Shown here one piece after another: positions 18,785-29,924 of a stretch of DNA of 64,000 nt. The first letter of the stretch is position 1. The number at the start of each line of letters is the position of its first letter. This stretch comes from Nostoc sp. MG11 (lineage in GTDB: Bacteria > Cyanobacteriota > Cyanobacteriia > Cyanobacteriales > Nostocaceae). The notes beneath the pieces were generated by a model, which did not search any database, was not told the DNA's origin, and saw only the letters and a program-made list of their open reading frames with translations. The stretch is taken from positions 1 to 64,000 of the forward strand of contig NZ_JACXXN010000019.1 of the NCBI RefSeq assembly GCF_014904695.1, read 5' to 3'. A program made the translations under genes and the position numbers.

Positions 18785-20107
18785 ATGAACTTTAAACAAG
18801 CAATAAAAATGTCCAATATTCCAGAAGAGAGTTTAATTTTAGTAGTGGACGATACAGCTACAAATCTAGAATTTGTTTTTGAAGTATTGAGTGATGCTGG
18901 CTTTGAAGTTGCCATAGCATCTGATGGAGAAATAGCACTCAAGCAAGTTAAGTATAGACTCCCTGATTTAATTTTGTTAGATGTAATGATGCCGAGAATA
19001 AATGGATTTGAAACTTGCAAAAAGTTAAAGAAAAATCCAGAAACTTGTGATATTCCCGTAATTTTCATGACCGCCAATTCTGATACAGATAGTAAGGTAG
19101 AGGGTCTAAGTATTGGAGCAGTTGATTACATCACAAAACCATTTCATGAGAAGGAATTACTAGCTAGAATAAAAACCCATCTTCAATTACGAAATCTCAC
19201 AAAAACTTTAGAAAAACGAGTAGCAGATAGAACAGCAGCACTTTCTAAAGCATTACAAGATTTACAAGAGTCTCAACTCCAGCTTGTACAGAAAGAAAAA
19301 ATGTCTGCTCTTGGTCAATTAGTGGCAGGGGTTGCTCATGAAATTAATAATCCAGTTAGTTTTATTCATGGTAATCTTGGTCACGCTTCAGCATATTTCC
19401 AAGATATGATTAACCTCATTGATCTTTATCAACAGCACTATCCTGAACCTGTTCCAGAAATTCAAGAGGAAATTACAGCGATAGATCTGAAGTATGTACG
19501 TTCCGATTTACCTAACTTAATTTCTTCTATGAAAGAGGGTGTTCAGCGTATTCGCAATATTAGCACCAGTCTACGAACATTTTCTAGGGCAGATAGCGAT
19601 CGCAAAGTTTCCTGCAATATTCATGATGGTATAGATAGTACAATTATGATTCTCAAACACCGCTTAAAAGCATCTGAGGATCGCCCCGATATTCAAGTAA
19701 TTAGAGATTACGATAATTTACCACAAGTCAAATGTTTCAGTGGACAACTAAATCAAGTATTTATGAATTTGTTAGCTAACGCTATTGATGCTTTAGAGGA
19801 GTCTAACTCAGAACGCAACTATATTGAAATTGAGACAAACCCTAATCAACTATTGATTCAAACTATTCTCACTAAAGACAAAAATCATGTCTTGATCCGA
19901 ATCAAAGATAATGGAGTAGGGATGTCAGATGATGTCCAGCAAAAAATATTTGACCATTTATTCACCACAAAGCCTGTAGGTCAAGGTACAGGGTTAGGGC
20001 TATCAATTGCTCGTCAAATTATTGTTGAGAAACATGGAGGGACTCTGGAAGTGAATTCCGCATCTGGGCAAGGCTCAGAGTTTGTAATTACTCTTCCAAT
20101 TCGTTAA
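18785..20107 (+). CDS. Receiver-histidine kinase hybrid
   Basis: This 440-residue soluble kinase has a receiver domain with D66 (LLDVMMPRINGFE) and K118 (TKPF). A coiled coil at about 138-172 follows. The dimerisation domain belongs to the HEINNP class, with H185 in [20 protein letters not shown]. The ATPase domain shows NLLANAIDAL, DNGVGM and GTGLGLSIARQI. The HEINNP type and the whole catalytic half resemble the PAS kinase at 20863. A nearby alternative start is the ATG nine codons in. The MetOD1 gene follows on the same strand. Confidence 0.93.
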   Translation: MNFKQAIKMSNIPEESLILVVDDTATNLEFVFEVLSDAGFEVAIASDGEIALKQVKYRLPDLILLDVMMPRINGFETCKKLKKNPETCDIPVIFMTANSDTDSKVEGLSIGAVDYITKPFHEKELLARIKTHLQLRNLTKTLEKRVADRTAALSKALQDLQESQLQLVQKEKMSALGQLVAGVAHEINNPVSFIHGNLGHASAYFQDMINLIDLYQQHYPEPVPEIQEEITAIDLKYVRSDLPNLISSMKEGVQRIRNISTSLRTFSRADSDRKVSCNIHDGIDSTIMILKHRLKASEDRPDIQVIRDYDNLPQVKCFSGQLNQVFMNLLANAIDALEESNSERNYIEIETNPNQLLIQTILTKDKNHVLIRIKDNGVGMSDDVQQKIFDHLFTTKPVGQGTGLGLSIARQIIVEKHGGTLEVNSASGQGSEFVITLPIR

Positions 20108-20232
20108 GTATGGCAGCACATCCTAAATTCTACAGAAAAATTAATATTAGTTAGACATGAAGCAGTTACTTGGAAGCAATTTTGGGGAATTCTAAAACTG
20201 TAGTTCAAAAACTGCATTTTCAAAATTTATTT

Positions 20233-20775
20233 ATGAATAACTCGCTTAAACACTCAATAGACGCTCTCAATGTCTCTTTAGAACGTGATGTATTCTTGCG
20301 TACATTAATTCGAGAATTATCTGGGACTTTGCAGGACGTAGTTGGTCTAGAAGAAGCCTCTGGATTTATTAGCGTAGTTGGTGAAAGGATGGGTAGACAG
20401 CTAAACCAAGATTACAAGTCTGCCTTGGTAGTTTCCCATCTTTCCCCTCAACAAGTTGCTGATGTCTTAGTTGATTTAAAAAGACGAATTCAAGGCGACT
20501 TTTATGTTATTGAACAGAATGATGAAAAAATTGTGTTTGGTAATCGCGTCTGCCCGTTTGGCGAGAAAGTGCTTGATCGTCCTGCTATGTGTATGATGAC
20601 TTCAAACGTTTTTGGGACTATAGCAGCTGACAATTTAGGATATGCCAAAGTCGAACTGCAAGAAACCATTGCAGAGGGTGCTGCTGGATGTAAAGTTGTG
20701 ATTTATCTAAAACCCACAGTTGAGTCGGAGGATGCGGAAGGTCGAGAATACTTTAGGGGACTAGAAGCGGTGTAG
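20233..20775 (+). CDS. MetOD1 (methanogen output domain 1) protein
   Basis: This 180-residue protein matches the methanogen output domain 1 family, a predicted sensory or output module often linked to two-component proteins. The conserved core is [19 protein letters not shown] followed by [12 protein letters not shown], with cysteines near residues 107, 120 and 153 that suggest a metal or redox centre (inference). The frame is open back to a TTG at 20170; the ATG at 20233 is preferred. It sits between two HEINNP-type kinases on the same strand, which implies a shared pathway. Confidence 0.75.
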   Translation: MNNSLKHSIDALNVSLERDVFLRTLIRELSGTLQDVVGLEEASGFISVVGERMGRQLNQDYKSALVVSHLSPQQVADVLVDLKRRIQGDFYVIEQNDEKIVFGNRVCPFGEKVLDRPAMCMMTSNVFGTIAADNLGYAKVELQETIAEGAAGCKVVIYLKPTVESEDAEGREYFRGLEAV

Positions 20776-20862
20776 ACTCTTCAGCACTAAGCCGACTAAA
20801 GGTTATGAGCTTAGTGCAGCTAGCTGTGTAAAGTATAGTCAAACTCTGAAATTAAAAGCCAC

Positions 20863-22212
20863 ATGACTCCCGAACAATTTCTTGAACTTGCCAGAGTTTT
20901 ACCAGAACCTTTACTTCTGGTAAACAGTGAGGGTCATCTGCTGGCAACCAATCAACCATTAGCGGATATGGTGGGGTTACGCCGTCAGGAATTACGGGGC
21001 AGAATGCTTGTTGAGCTTGTAACTGAGTCTTCTGACGAGATTTTAAAGTACTTGCAAGCTTGTTCAAGTAGTAGAGCAATGGTTTTGGGCTGCTTGACTT
21101 TATGTAAGAATGACGGACAAAAGTTAATATGCCGTAGTCAAGGAGCAGTTATTCAACCCTGGTCTACTAAGTCTTCAGCTCTAATTCTCCTACGCTTAGA
21201 AAATAGAGTTATAGCCAACAATAATTTTGTTCTGCTTAATAAAAAAATAGACGAACTAGCAAAAGAAGTCCAGAAACGCAAACAGGCAGAGGAAGCACTC
21301 TGGAAAGCGAATCAAGACTTAGAAATTCGTGTTGATAAGCGGACAACTGCTTTACAAAAAACACTAAATGAACTGCAACTCACCCAATCTCAACTAATTC
21401 AAGCCGAGAAAATGTCTGGTTTGGGTCAAATGGTTGCTGGTGTCGCCCATGAAATTAATAACCCCGTAAACTTTATTTATGCTAATCTTCACCATGCACA
21501 AAAATACACTGAAGATTTAATGAATTTGATACAGATGTATCAACAGATATATCCAAATAGTCCTATGGAAATACAAGAGCAAATACAACTAATAGATTTG
21601 GATTTTCTAATCAAAGATATAATTAAACTCTTTCAGTCAATGCGAGTAGGAACAGAGCGTATTCAGAAAGTTGTTAAATCGCTGCGAAACTTCTCTAGAC
21701 TTGATGAAGCATCACTTAAATCGGTCAATATTCACGAAGGAATTGACAGTACTTTAATGATTTTGGAACACCGCTTACAAGCTATCCAGGAGTATCCAAT
21801 TACAATTATCAAAAAATACGGTCAGCTGCCCAATATAACTTGTTATCCTTGTCAACTCAATCAGGTATTCATGAATATTATTGCCAATGCGATCGATGCA
21901 CTTGAGGAATCAGCGATAATAACCCACGAGCAAAAATTAACAACGTATAATCCCCAAATTCAAATTCACACTAATATACTTGATGACAAATGGGTAACTA
22001 TTACTGTTGCTGATAATGGAGTAGGAATAAATGAAGAAATAAAATCAAAATTATTTGACCCTTTTTTCACTACTAAACCTGTAGGTAAAGGTACTGGACT
22101 AGGATTATCTGTTAGCTATCAGATTATAGTTGAAAAACACGGTGGAGAAATTAGCTACTCCTCTACTTCTGGAAAAAGTACAGAATTTGTAATTAAGATT
22201 CCTGTTAGATAA
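20863..22212 (+). CDS. PAS-domain histidine kinase
   Basis: The 449 residues comprise an N-terminal PAS domain (about 8-115; [21 protein letters not shown]), a coiled coil (about 125-185), and a HEINNP-type dimerisation domain with H196 ([19 protein letters not shown]). An ATPase domain follows ([31 protein letters not shown]). No membrane helix is present. Its catalytic half is strikingly like that of the kinase at 18785, down to the spacer segments. The two are probably paralogues that exchanged a receiver for a PAS input. Confidence 0.92.
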   Translation: MTPEQFLELARVLPEPLLLVNSEGHLLATNQPLADMVGLRRQELRGRMLVELVTESSDEILKYLQACSSSRAMVLGCLTLCKNDGQKLICRSQGAVIQPWSTKSSALILLRLENRVIANNNFVLLNKKIDELAKEVQKRKQAEEALWKANQDLEIRVDKRTTALQKTLNELQLTQSQLIQAEKMSGLGQMVAGVAHEINNPVNFIYANLHHAQKYTEDLMNLIQMYQQIYPNSPMEIQEQIQLIDLDFLIKDIIKLFQSMRVGTERIQKVVKSLRNFSRLDEASLKSVNIHEGIDSTLMILEHRLQAIQEYPITIIKKYGQLPNITCYPCQLNQVFMNIIANAIDALEESAIITHEQKLTTYNPQIQIHTNILDDKWVTITVADNGVGINEEIKSKLFDPFFTTKPVGKGTGLGLSVSYQIIVEKHGGEISYSSTSGKSTEFVIKIPVR

Positions 22213-22685
22213 ATTGACTTAAAATGAACTAATACTTTAAATATCAAAAATAGTTATAATAATCTATTTAAAGTTTAAATTTTAATTTAAAATCTTTCGG
22301 AATAGAGTTAAAAGTCGGTTATTTAAGAGTAGATAATTATTATTTGATTAAATAAGTAGAAGGGCTTAATTAAATCAAAGCTCTTAGAGAAGGGAGTTTC
22401 CACGCCACTTCCTTCAAGTCGGCAGAGCCGACGACACTTGCTTCAACACGGGAAACCCGCGCAACGCAGTGTCTCCCCATGAGCGACTAACGTTAGCGAA
22501 GCGGTAGCGACGTTAGGAGCGTTACCCGTAGAGTAAGCGGCTCTAGCCCTTGAGTACCTTAATATAGAGCGATAAATCGCTCACTACGAACAAAAGCTTG
22601 ATCTTAGTATTTAATTACGTCTATCTACTTATTAAAGATGACTAATAGTTAACGATTAACTATTAGCCATCAACAAAAGTACAAT
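22213..22685. other. Intergenic region with GC-rich interspersed repeats
   Basis: The first 170 bases are very AT-rich. From about 22380 to 22560 the sequence switches to GC-rich short palindromic blocks (gtcggcagagccgac, gggaaacccgcg, gcgactaacgttagcg, gtagcgacgttaggagcg), the style of interspersed repeat common between cyanobacterial genes. No coding segment is supported. Confidence 0.55.
22642..22666 (-). terminator. Hairpin downstream of ndhB, possible terminator
   Basis: A perfect 11-bp stem (22642-22652 with 22656-22666, loop cga) starts 20 bp beyond the ndhB stop. It is followed on the minus strand only by a weak T-rich run (catctttaat), so its role in termination is uncertain. Confidence 0.4.
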
Positions 22686-24248
22686 CTACAACTCTTCTGG
22701 TTGCCTAATAGAAATTGTACTTACCTGAGTTCTGTCAACAATTGATGCTTGTAAGATTGGGGTATGGGAGATGGAATTGTTAGCCAATGTAAACAGCGGA
22801 TTTGACAAAATCCCTGCTATGGAAGTAGCAATTAACGTTATCACTAACCCAACTTGCAAAGGTCTTAACCCAGGCAAATTCCAACGCACTTCTGGATAAT
22901 TCTTCACTACGTCAGACATTTCTTGAGGTTCTTTGACCACCATCATCTTAACTACGCGAATGTAGTAGTAGATGGAGACAACACTAGTAACCAAGCCTAG
23001 TAAAACTAACCCGTACAGACCTGCTTGCCAACCAGCCCAGAACAAGTAAATCTTACCGAAAAACCCAGCTAGTGGTGGAATACCGCCCAAGGAAAGCAGG
23101 GAGATACTCAATGCCAATGTTAAGAGTGGATCTTTTTGATACAAACCTGAGTATTCGGCAATCTGGTCGGTTCCTGTTCGCAGAGAGAATAAGATTATGC
23201 AGGTAAAGCCGCACAAGTTCATGAACAGGTAAACCAGTAGATAAAATATCATACTGGCATACCCTGCTTGTGTGCCAGCAATCAAGCCGATCATCACAAA
23301 CCCAGCTTGGGCAATGGATGAATAAGCTAGCATCCGTTTCATGCTGGTTTGAGCGAGGGCGACTACGTTACCCAAGATCATACTGAGAACGGCCAGAGCA
23401 GTGAAGACAAACCTCCACTCGTCTGCAACAAGGGGGAAGGCTGTTGTCAGCAAGCGGATGGCTAGGGCAAACCCAGCTGCTTTGGAGCCAACAGATAAAA
23501 AGGCAATCACCGGGGTGGGAGCGCCTTCGTAAACGTCTGGTGTCCACTGGTGGAAAGGTGCAGCAGAGATTTTGAAGCCAATACCTGCAATTACAAAAAC
23601 AAGGGCAATAACTAAACCTAGGGATTGACCAAGGTTAGCTGTGGCAATGCCGTTAGCGATCGCACTCAGTTCAGTTTCTCCACCCGATAAGCCGTACAAC
23701 AGTGATACGCCATACAAAAACACTGCTGTACTAGAAGCTCCAATTAACAGGTATTTCAGTGCCGCTTCATTAGAGCGGGGGTCACGCTTGGTATAACCTG
23801 TGAGTAAGTAAGAGGAAATACTCAGGGTTTCTAGAGAGATGAAAATCATCACCAACTCACTAGCCCCGGATAGAAACATGCCTCCTAGGGTAGCGGACAT
23901 CAAAATAGCAATGAATTCTGCTAAGGCGGTGCCACTCTGCTCTACGTAGCGAATTGACATCAATATAGTCACAACGGCAGACAAAGCAATAACACCGCGA
24001 AAGACGATACTGAGGTCGTCACCATTAAAGCCACCGCTAAAAGAAATGGGATTGGCAGCATCCCATTGAAAATACAGGGCGACAATCGAAGTAAGTAAAC
24101 CTGCGATCGCTAGATATCCAATCCAGCGTGAGGATGTACGCCCCAAAATCAAATCAACAATCAAAACCCCCAAGAGGGTGATAATTACAATCCCCTCTGG
24201 CAAAATCGTTCCAGCATTTAACTGGGATGCAAGATTAGCAAAATCCAT
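22686..24248 (-). CDS. ndhB: NAD(P)H-quinone oxidoreductase subunit 2 (NdhB)
   Basis: NdhB is one of the antiporter-like membrane subunits of the cyanobacterial NDH-1 complex. The complex moves electrons from ferredoxin to plastoquinone, pumps protons, and serves respiration, cyclic electron flow and CO2 uptake. The 520 residues form about 14 membrane helices. The diagnostic stretches [36 protein letters not shown] and [15 protein letters not shown] are all present, including the conserved glutamate and lysines of the proton path. The length is typical. It stands alone, as in most cyanobacteria. Confidence 0.97.
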   Translation of the reverse strand: MDFANLASQLNAGTILPEGIVIITLLGVLIVDLILGRTSSRWIGYLAIAGLLTSIVALYFQWDAANPISFSGGFNGDDLSIVFRGVIALSAVVTILMSIRYVEQSGTALAEFIAILMSATLGGMFLSGASELVMIFISLETLSISSYLLTGYTKRDPRSNEAALKYLLIGASSTAVFLYGVSLLYGLSGGETELSAIANGIATANLGQSLGLVIALVFVIAGIGFKISAAPFHQWTPDVYEGAPTPVIAFLSVGSKAAGFALAIRLLTTAFPLVADEWRFVFTALAVLSMILGNVVALAQTSMKRMLAYSSIAQAGFVMIGLIAGTQAGYASMIFYLLVYLFMNLCGFTCIILFSLRTGTDQIAEYSGLYQKDPLLTLALSISLLSLGGIPPLAGFFGKIYLFWAGWQAGLYGLVLLGLVTSVVSIYYYIRVVKMMVVKEPQEMSDVVKNYPEVRWNLPGLRPLQVGLVITLIATSIAGILSNPLFTLANNSISHTPILQASIVDRTQVSTISIRQPEEL

Positions 24249-24668
24249 GAGATATATAGGTTTTGGCGATTAGACATTAAGGCTAACTTTGTTTATTCTA
24301 TCTATTGTTCTTCACCAAAGTTACATTTACTTTTCTATTTGTGTGTAAAGGTGTGCTCAGATAAAAGTGGCTGATGGCATGGTAGAGCATATTATCAGAC
24401 CTTGATATTATCTCTACTATCTTTACTATCAGATTAAATTATGTTGAAGTTGAAATTAGCAATTTACATTTAAAGTTAATAACAGCTTTCTGTAGTTAAT
24501 CAGATTCTTTATCAAACATTAATTTTCACACAAATAAGCAGTTCAGTAGATAACTGAACTGCTCATATACAAACTATACAGATTAATTATTTATTAAACT
24601 GCGGACTTTAAGATTTTGCGCTAGGCAAACCCAGCTTGTGTATTTGCCTTGCTGAATGATCTCAAGAC
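24249..24668. other. Intergenic region with an 11-bp hairpin
   Basis: These 420 AT-rich bases contain no supported gene. An 11-bp perfect stem (agcagttcagt at 24537-24547, actgaactgct at 24553-24563, 5-nt loop) lies about 105 bp past the end of the RNA-binding protein gene. It may end its transcript, but no clear U-run follows. Confidence 0.4.
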
Positions 24669-24959
24669 TTAATAGCGTCGCGAGTATCCACCACCACCAG
24701 AGCGAGTACTTTTCTCCTCCCGTGGTCTGGCTTTATTAACTTTCATCACACGCCCCATCCATTCGGCGCCGTCCAAAGCCTCAATGGCAGCATCTTCTGC
24801 GGCTGCTGATTCCATTTCTACGAAACCAAAGCCCCGTGCACGACCAGTTTCCCGATCAGTAGGTAATTGAACTCGCTTCACAGTGCCGTAATCAGAAAAT
24901 ACTTTAGTGAGGTCGTCTTGCGTGACGGTGTAGGATAGGTTCCCTACGTAAATAGACAT
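24669..24959 (-). CDS. RRM-type RNA-binding protein (Rbp family)
   Basis: A 96-residue protein with one RNA-recognition motif: RNP2 IYVGNL (3-8) and RNP1 RGFGFVEM (42-49), the aromatic residues being RNA contacts. A short Gly/Ser/Arg tail (RSGGGGYSRRY) is typical of the cold-inducible cyanobacterial Rbp proteins. The ATG is preceded by GGAGAG on the minus strand. Known relatives are induced by cold and may protect or localise mRNA; cold regulation is not visible here beyond a longish leader region. Confidence 0.93.
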   Translation of the reverse strand: MSIYVGNLSYTVTQDDLTKVFSDYGTVKRVQLPTDRETGRARGFGFVEMESAAAEDAAIEALDGAEWMGRVMKVNKARPREEKSTRSGGGGYSRRY

Positions 24960-25172
24960 GAAACTCTCCAGAATCCATTGATGCAGAGATGTTTACCCGG
25001 ATAACCGCTTGTAATTATTACTAAAAACAAGATCCGTATCGCCGTTAACTTCTCCAAGATTATCCTACCATAACTTTATATCTGGCCAAGTTCAAATCCG
25101 TTCATTTGTTCTGAGGTATGGTAAAATGCATCGGTTTTATCTATCCTGACTATTTTTTTAGCTTATTGTCAA

Positions 25173-25318
25173 TAGACCTCTTGCATAAATGCTTAAATTG
25201 TCACGTTGAGCGGAGCGAAACATCTCGGAGATTCTTTCCTGCGGAACGCTACGCGAACCCTCCACTACGTTCTGGCCAGAATGACACTCATAATTTTCGG
25301 ACTTTTGCAAGAGGTCTA
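25173..25318. mobile_element. MITE-like element with TA-flanked inverted ends
   Basis: A 146-bp segment is bounded by perfect inverted ends: tagacctcttgca at 25173-25185 and its complement tgcaagaggtcta at 25306-25318. The outer TA on each side would fit the TA target duplication of IS630/mariner-type transposition (inference). The interior is GC-rich and palindromic and has no transposase. A single end of the same sequence occurs at 36920-36932. The element sits just beyond the end of a decayed gene. Confidence 0.65.
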
Positions 25319-25327
25319 ATTAAAAAA

Positions 25328-26007
25328 TCAGGCTTGTACATCAAAGTTCTCTGGATCTATTCTCCAATTTACCCAGAGAATCGCCTCACGTGCTGACTTA
25401 GTATTAGGGGGAACACGCAAAATATGAATAAATCCTGTACTGGGACACGTCTGTCAACTGGATTGCGGGTTCGCCTTCTGCATAGGGGCGATTTTGATTG
25501 TCGAATCGAAGGTGAAGCGGGCGATCGCATATATATTATGTAATTGTTAATTTCTCAAAACCAAAAATCCAGCCACATTCTGTAATTAATGATTAATAAG
25601 ACTGATTTTTTTTACATCATACATAATCAAAATTTATAACTCCAAAATAAAAATCACATATACTAGGTTACTGTAATTTTTCTATTTGCTTTCCTATCAG
25701 TTCTGGCGGAGTCAAAAAAAAATGTTGTTTTTTTATTTGCCTCACAGATAACTTATTTAATCTACGAATAATTAGAAAATTCAAATTTCTGCTTCAATTG
25801 GCTAATTCTATCCAGAAGTATTATGCTGAAAGCAGCATACGAACTATCATAAAAAATAATCTTAGGCTCCTTAAAGCCAAATGCATTATAAGCAACTTTT
25901 ACGGCTTCAGAGGCTTTTTCACGATTAATCCGTTCAGTCGAAAACGCAATCTTGCGCGACTTATCTCGATAAACTGGAATCAAAGCCTCTTGCTCAGGTG
26001 TTAGCTT
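25328..26007 (-). pseudogene. Decayed DUF6745-like gene in three fragments
   Basis: Three separated pieces on the minus strand read, in order, as parts of one conserved cyanobacterial hypothetical protein that I recognise as DUF6745-like. The N-terminus at 26007-25762 contains LTPEQEALIPVYRDKSRKIA and KEPKIIFYDSSYAAF. A middle piece at 25523-25449 contains LRFDNQNRPYAEGEPAIQL. The C-terminus at 25453-25328 contains TCPSTGFIHILRVPP and AREAILWVNWRIDPENF, ending in its own stop. No start codon remains (the frame is closed by TAA just before KLTPEQ). The long middle between N-terminus and centre is gone, and a further deletion or frameshift joins the last two pieces. The family name is from memory; the decay is read directly. 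Confidence 0.75.
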
Positions 26008-26011
26008 TTAA

Positions 26012-26302
26012 ATCAGCGACATACCGCTAACTTTCAAGTTCGTATTCCTGCTAAATTTTCACAATCCAATGACCTTGGGGAATAGAAATAGCATTATGCT
26101 CCTGGTGAGAAAGCAATGCCGTTTCTGAAAACACACGCAAATAGATTGTGCTATGTTTTTCGTATAATTCTGCTTTTACCTCAGTAATACAATGCTTATA
26201 CACTGTAAATTCCACTTGTATCAAAGTTAAGTGCAGTATCTTTTGTCCTTCCACTTGCTGCACAGGCAGTAAAATGACATCACCTTGACGAATTGCTTGC
26301 AT
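26012..26302 (-). pseudogene. Decayed small gene paired with the DUF6745-like gene
   Basis: The 83-codon open part (26302-26051) begins MQAIRQGDVILLPVQQVEG after AAGGAAAC and matches a small conserved hypothetical protein usually found next to DUF6745-like genes. The frame then meets TAG (26051-26053), continues with QEYELES, meets a second TAG (26027-26029) and reads RYVAD. This is the expected C-terminal tail (REYEPEGWRYVAD-like) interrupted by two nonsense codons. A truncated product is possible but the gene appears to be dying together with its neighbour. Function unknown. Confidence 0.7.
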
Positions 26303-26329
26303 AGTTTTGTTTCCTTGAGATGAGTACAA

Positions 26330-26767
26330 ACCCTACTTCGCTTTTGCTCTCAAGTTTGATTTAATTTTGTCACAACATATGTAAAAGTGAGGCAATAAAG
26401 GAGCGGAGGAGGTAAGTGAAAAACTACTCTTGTCCCTCCATCTCCTAATCTCCTCCTCCTCTTACCCCCTCCCTTCAGTTACAAAAGGGTATTCTCGTAT
26501 TACACTTCAGGGGTATTTTGAAAACTGTAGTCGCCAATTCTGCGCTAGATAAGTTAAAGATTGAAGTAGCTAGATCACACTCAGCGTTCCCCTACCCTAT
26601 CCTCTGGGAAGGACTACGCCCGAAGTTTAGGGAATTTTAACTCTGACAGGCAGTTTGTGTGAGGATTAAATCACGGCCCTAAGCGTGACGTTTTATCTTG
26701 ACAATTCGCCGAAATTACCTCAATTTGACTGTTTAGCTTAGCAGCTATTCTTTTTTTTGAAATTTCC
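26330..26767 (+). other. Region upstream of topA
   Basis: About 440 bases without a supported gene. A pyrimidine-rich run (tctcctaatctcctcctcct, 26441-26460) and a short stretch of mixed GC-rich sequence near 26580-26700 are the only features. The topA promoter should lie here. Confidence 0.4.
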
Positions 26768-29431
26768 ATGTCAACTCTCGTCATCGTCGAATCTCCAACC
26801 AAAGCTCGTACCATTCGCAACTACCTGCCAAAAGACTATCGGGTGGAAGCGTCTATGGGTCATGTGCGTGACCTACCCCAATCGGCTAGTGAAATTCCCG
26901 CCAATGTGAAAGGGGAAGCATGGGCACAGCTTGGGGTGAATGTGGACGCCGACTTTGAACCGGTATATGTTGTCCCGAAAGACAAAAAGAAAGTTGTCAC
27001 CCAGCTCAAAGAAGCCCTCAAAGATGTAGATGAACTAATCCTGGCAACAGACGAAGACCGGGAAGGTGAAAGCATTAGTTGGCATTTATACCAATTGCTT
27101 AAGCCGAAAGTTCCAACAAAGCGGATGGTGTTTCACGAAATTACTCAAGATGCTATCAAAAAAGCTCTGAAAAACTGTCGTAATGTCGATGAACAGTTGG
27201 TTCGTGCCCAAGAAACACGGCGGATTTTAGATCGGCTTGTGGGTTATACTTTGTCTCCTCTGTTATGGAAAAAAATTGCCTGGGGGTTATCTGCTGGGCG
27301 GGTGCAATCCGTAGCTGTACGACTTTTAGTCATAAAAGAACGCCAACGCCGCGCTTTCCATGAAGGTACATATTGGGATTTAAAAGCTAGTTTGGTGCAA
27401 GAAAAAGCTCCTTTTAGCTCTCAGTTGATAACACTGGGAGGAACCAAAATAGCTAATGGCAGTGATTTCGATGCTGCAACTGGACAAATTGCCGCAGGTC
27501 GCAATGTTATATTGCTCAACGAAAACCAAGCAGTAGCTCTTAAGGAACGCCTGACTGGAAAAACTTGGAACGTCACTGACATCGAAGAACGTCCAGTAAC
27601 GCGAAAACCTGCCCCCCCGTTTACTACCTCGACACTGCAACAAGAATCTAACCGAAAACTACGTTTATCAGCACGGGACACGATGCGGATTGCTCAGAAC
27701 TTATACGAGCAAGGTTATATTACCTATATGCGGACAGATTCGGTGCATTTGTCGGATCAGGCGATCGCTGCTGCCCGTAGCTGTGTAGAAAAGCTTTACG
27801 GACAACAGTACCTCAGTCCCCAACCTCGGCAATACACCACCAAATCTAAAGGCGCACAAGAAGCACACGAAGCAATTCGCCCCGCAGGTAGTACCTTCCG
27901 TACCCCCCAAGAAACTGGTTTGGGTAGCCGGGAACTGGCTGTTTACGATTTAATTTGGAAGCGTACCGTCGCTTGCCAAATGGCTGATTCCCGCCAAACT
28001 CAAATTTCTGTGCAGTTACAAGTTGAAGACGCCGGATTCCGTTCTTCTGGCAAGCGCATTGACTTTCCAGGATACTTACGCGCCTACGTCGAAGGTTCAG
28101 ACGATCCCGAAGCAGCACTGGAAGACCAAGAGATCATCTTACCTAAACTCAAGGTAGGAGATCATCCGAATTGTACAGAATTAGAAGCAGTTGGGCACGA
28201 AACTCAACCGCCAGCTAGGTACACTGAAGCTACCTTGGTGAAAACTTTAGAAAGCGAAGGCATCGGTCGTCCTAGTACGTATGCCAGTATCATTGGTACT
28301 ATCATTGACAAGGGTTATACCCAGTTGGTAAGTAACGCGCTCATTCCTACCTTCACTGCCTTTGCTGTCACCGACTTGCTAGAAAAACATTTCCCGGATA
28401 TTGTGGATCCCAGCTTTACCTCTAAGATGGAGCAAACTTTAGACGATATTGCCGAAGGTGAAGTTGCCTGGCTACCTTACCTGCGGGAATTCTATCTAGG
28501 AGACAAAGGTCTGGAAACCCTGGTTAGAGAACAAGAAAACCAGATTGATGCCACTAAAGCTAGGACTGTAGAACTAGAAAATTTAGATGCCAAAGTCCGC
28601 ATTGGTAAATATGGGCCGTACATCGAAGTTGGAAATGGTGACACTGTGATCACCGCCTCCATTCCCAAAGATTTAACACCAGCTGATCTCGACCCTAAAC
28701 AGGTAGAAGTACTGCTGCGGCAAAAAACTACCGGGCCCGACCAACTCGGTCGCCATCCAGAAACCGGTGAACCAATTTATGTGAAAATTGGTGCTTACGG
28801 CCCTTATGTCCAGTTGGGTGACAAGTCTGATGAAAACCCCAAACCTAAACAAGCTTCCCTACCCAAAGGCGTCACCCCGGAAACTGTGACTCTGGACATG
28901 GCTATTGGTCTTTTAGCACTACCGCGAACATTGGGAGTTCATCCTGCTACTGGCGGCAAGATCCAAACAAGTTTGGGACGTTTTGGGCCTTATGTCGTTC
29001 ATGACCAAGGTAAGGAGGGAAAAGATTACCGCTCCCTCAAAGCTACTGACAATGTATTGACAATTTCTCTAGAACGTGCATTAGAATTATTGTCCGAACC
29101 GAAAAAAGGACGCAATTCCACCAACAGCAAGTCTAAGGCAGCCTTACGCGAATTGGGTACACATCCAGAAGATGGCGAACCAATCAACATCTACGATGGC
29201 CCCTATGGCCCTTACATTAAGTATGGCAAAACCAATGTGAGTATTCCAGAAGGTCAATCAGTGGAAGGCATATCACTGTCTGAGGCGCTGAAATTGCTGA
29301 CAAATAAAGCATCAACAGCAAAATCGACTCGTAAAACGAGTAAATCAACAAGTTCTCGATCTAAATCAACTACTAAGGCGTCAACCACTACGAAAAAAAC
29401 TGTTGCGAAAAAAAATAATGCAGAAGGTTAA
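26768..29431 (+). CDS. topA: DNA topoisomerase I
   Basis: This type IA topoisomerase relaxes negative supercoils by a transient 5'-phosphotyrosine bond. The 887 residues begin with the Toprim domain ([19 protein letters not shown]; acidic DEDREGE near 90). The catalytic core follows, with the active tyrosine Y320 in YITYMRTDS, then [20 protein letters not shown]. At least three C-terminal repeats of the cyanobacterial type follow ([37 protein letters not shown]). The last 45 residues are a Ser/Thr/Lys-rich basic tail that probably grips DNA. Four-cysteine zinc fingers of the E. coli type are absent, as in other cyanobacteria. Confidence 0.97.
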   Translation: MSTLVIVESPTKARTIRNYLPKDYRVEASMGHVRDLPQSASEIPANVKGEAWAQLGVNVDADFEPVYVVPKDKKKVVTQLKEALKDVDELILATDEDREGESISWHLYQLLKPKVPTKRMVFHEITQDAIKKALKNCRNVDEQLVRAQETRRILDRLVGYTLSPLLWKKIAWGLSAGRVQSVAVRLLVIKERQRRAFHEGTYWDLKASLVQEKAPFSSQLITLGGTKIANGSDFDAATGQIAAGRNVILLNENQAVALKERLTGKTWNVTDIEERPVTRKPAPPFTTSTLQQESNRKLRLSARDTMRIAQNLYEQGYITYMRTDSVHLSDQAIAAARSCVEKLYGQQYLSPQPRQYTTKSKGAQEAHEAIRPAGSTFRTPQETGLGSRELAVYDLIWKRTVACQMADSRQTQISVQLQVEDAGFRSSGKRIDFPGYLRAYVEGSDDPEAALEDQEIILPKLKVGDHPNCTELEAVGHETQPPARYTEATLVKTLESEGIGRPSTYASIIGTIIDKGYTQLVSNALIPTFTAFAVTDLLEKHFPDIVDPSFTSKMEQTLDDIAEGEVAWLPYLREFYLGDKGLETLVREQENQIDATKARTVELENLDAKVRIGKYGPYIEVGNGDTVITASIPKDLTPADLDPKQVEVLLRQKTTGPDQLGRHPETGEPIYVKIGAYGPYVQLGDKSDENPKPKQASLPKGVTPETVTLDMAIGLLALPRTLGVHPATGGKIQTSLGRFGPYVVHDQGKEGKDYRSLKATDNVLTISLERALELLSEPKKGRNSTNSKSKAALRELGTHPEDGEPINIYDGPYGPYIKYGKTNVSIPEGQSVEGISLSEALKLLTNKASTAKSTRKTSKSTSSRSKSTTKASTTTKKTVAKKNNAEG

Positions 29432-29924
29432 TTAAAGTCAGGAGTCAGGAGGAGCTAATACGGTCTTCTCCCAACCCGAAGGAGCGTCTTGTAAGAAGGG
29501 GAACCACTGCGTTGCGGGGCTTTACCCCGTTGTACAAAGTGGCATGAGATACCGCCTATGGCAACAGCGCCGATTCACCGTGTCTGCAAGCGTCTGGAGC
29601 AGAGCAAGTAGGTTCAGGAGTCAAGAGTTAGAAGACAGAAATTTATGGTAAGCGAGTTTTTTTACCATTGACTAAATGGCTTACGACTATGACGATTTAT
29701 TACTGATTCAAAATACCTGTCCTTGATAGGTGTAGTCCGGCAGCTTGGTAATGTGATACTCTAAGAATTAAGGTAGAAGACAACACCAAATTTTAGAAGT
29801 GGCTAATGTCCCAAACGCGGGAGAGTGTGTCAGCCCGGTTGGAAGCCAGAGGTGCGAAAATACACTAGTTGTTGCGTACCTGTTAATCAAAAATTGAGGT
29901 AGTATCTCAGGAGCGGTCAGTTCA
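29432..29924. other. Intergenic region with GC-rich repeat blocks
   Basis: About 490 bases separate topA from the small ORF before aroQ. From 29460 to about 29610 short GC-rich palindromic blocks occur (gaaggagcgtcttgtaagaa, ttgcggggctttaccccg), similar in style to those at 22380 and 37100. The remainder shows no supported gene. Confidence 0.45.

Noticed and set aside
25118-25396. Plus-strand ORF of 92 codons
   Set aside because: It crosses the MITE-like element and lies antisense to the C-terminal remnant of the DUF6745-like gene; no ribosome site or family match.
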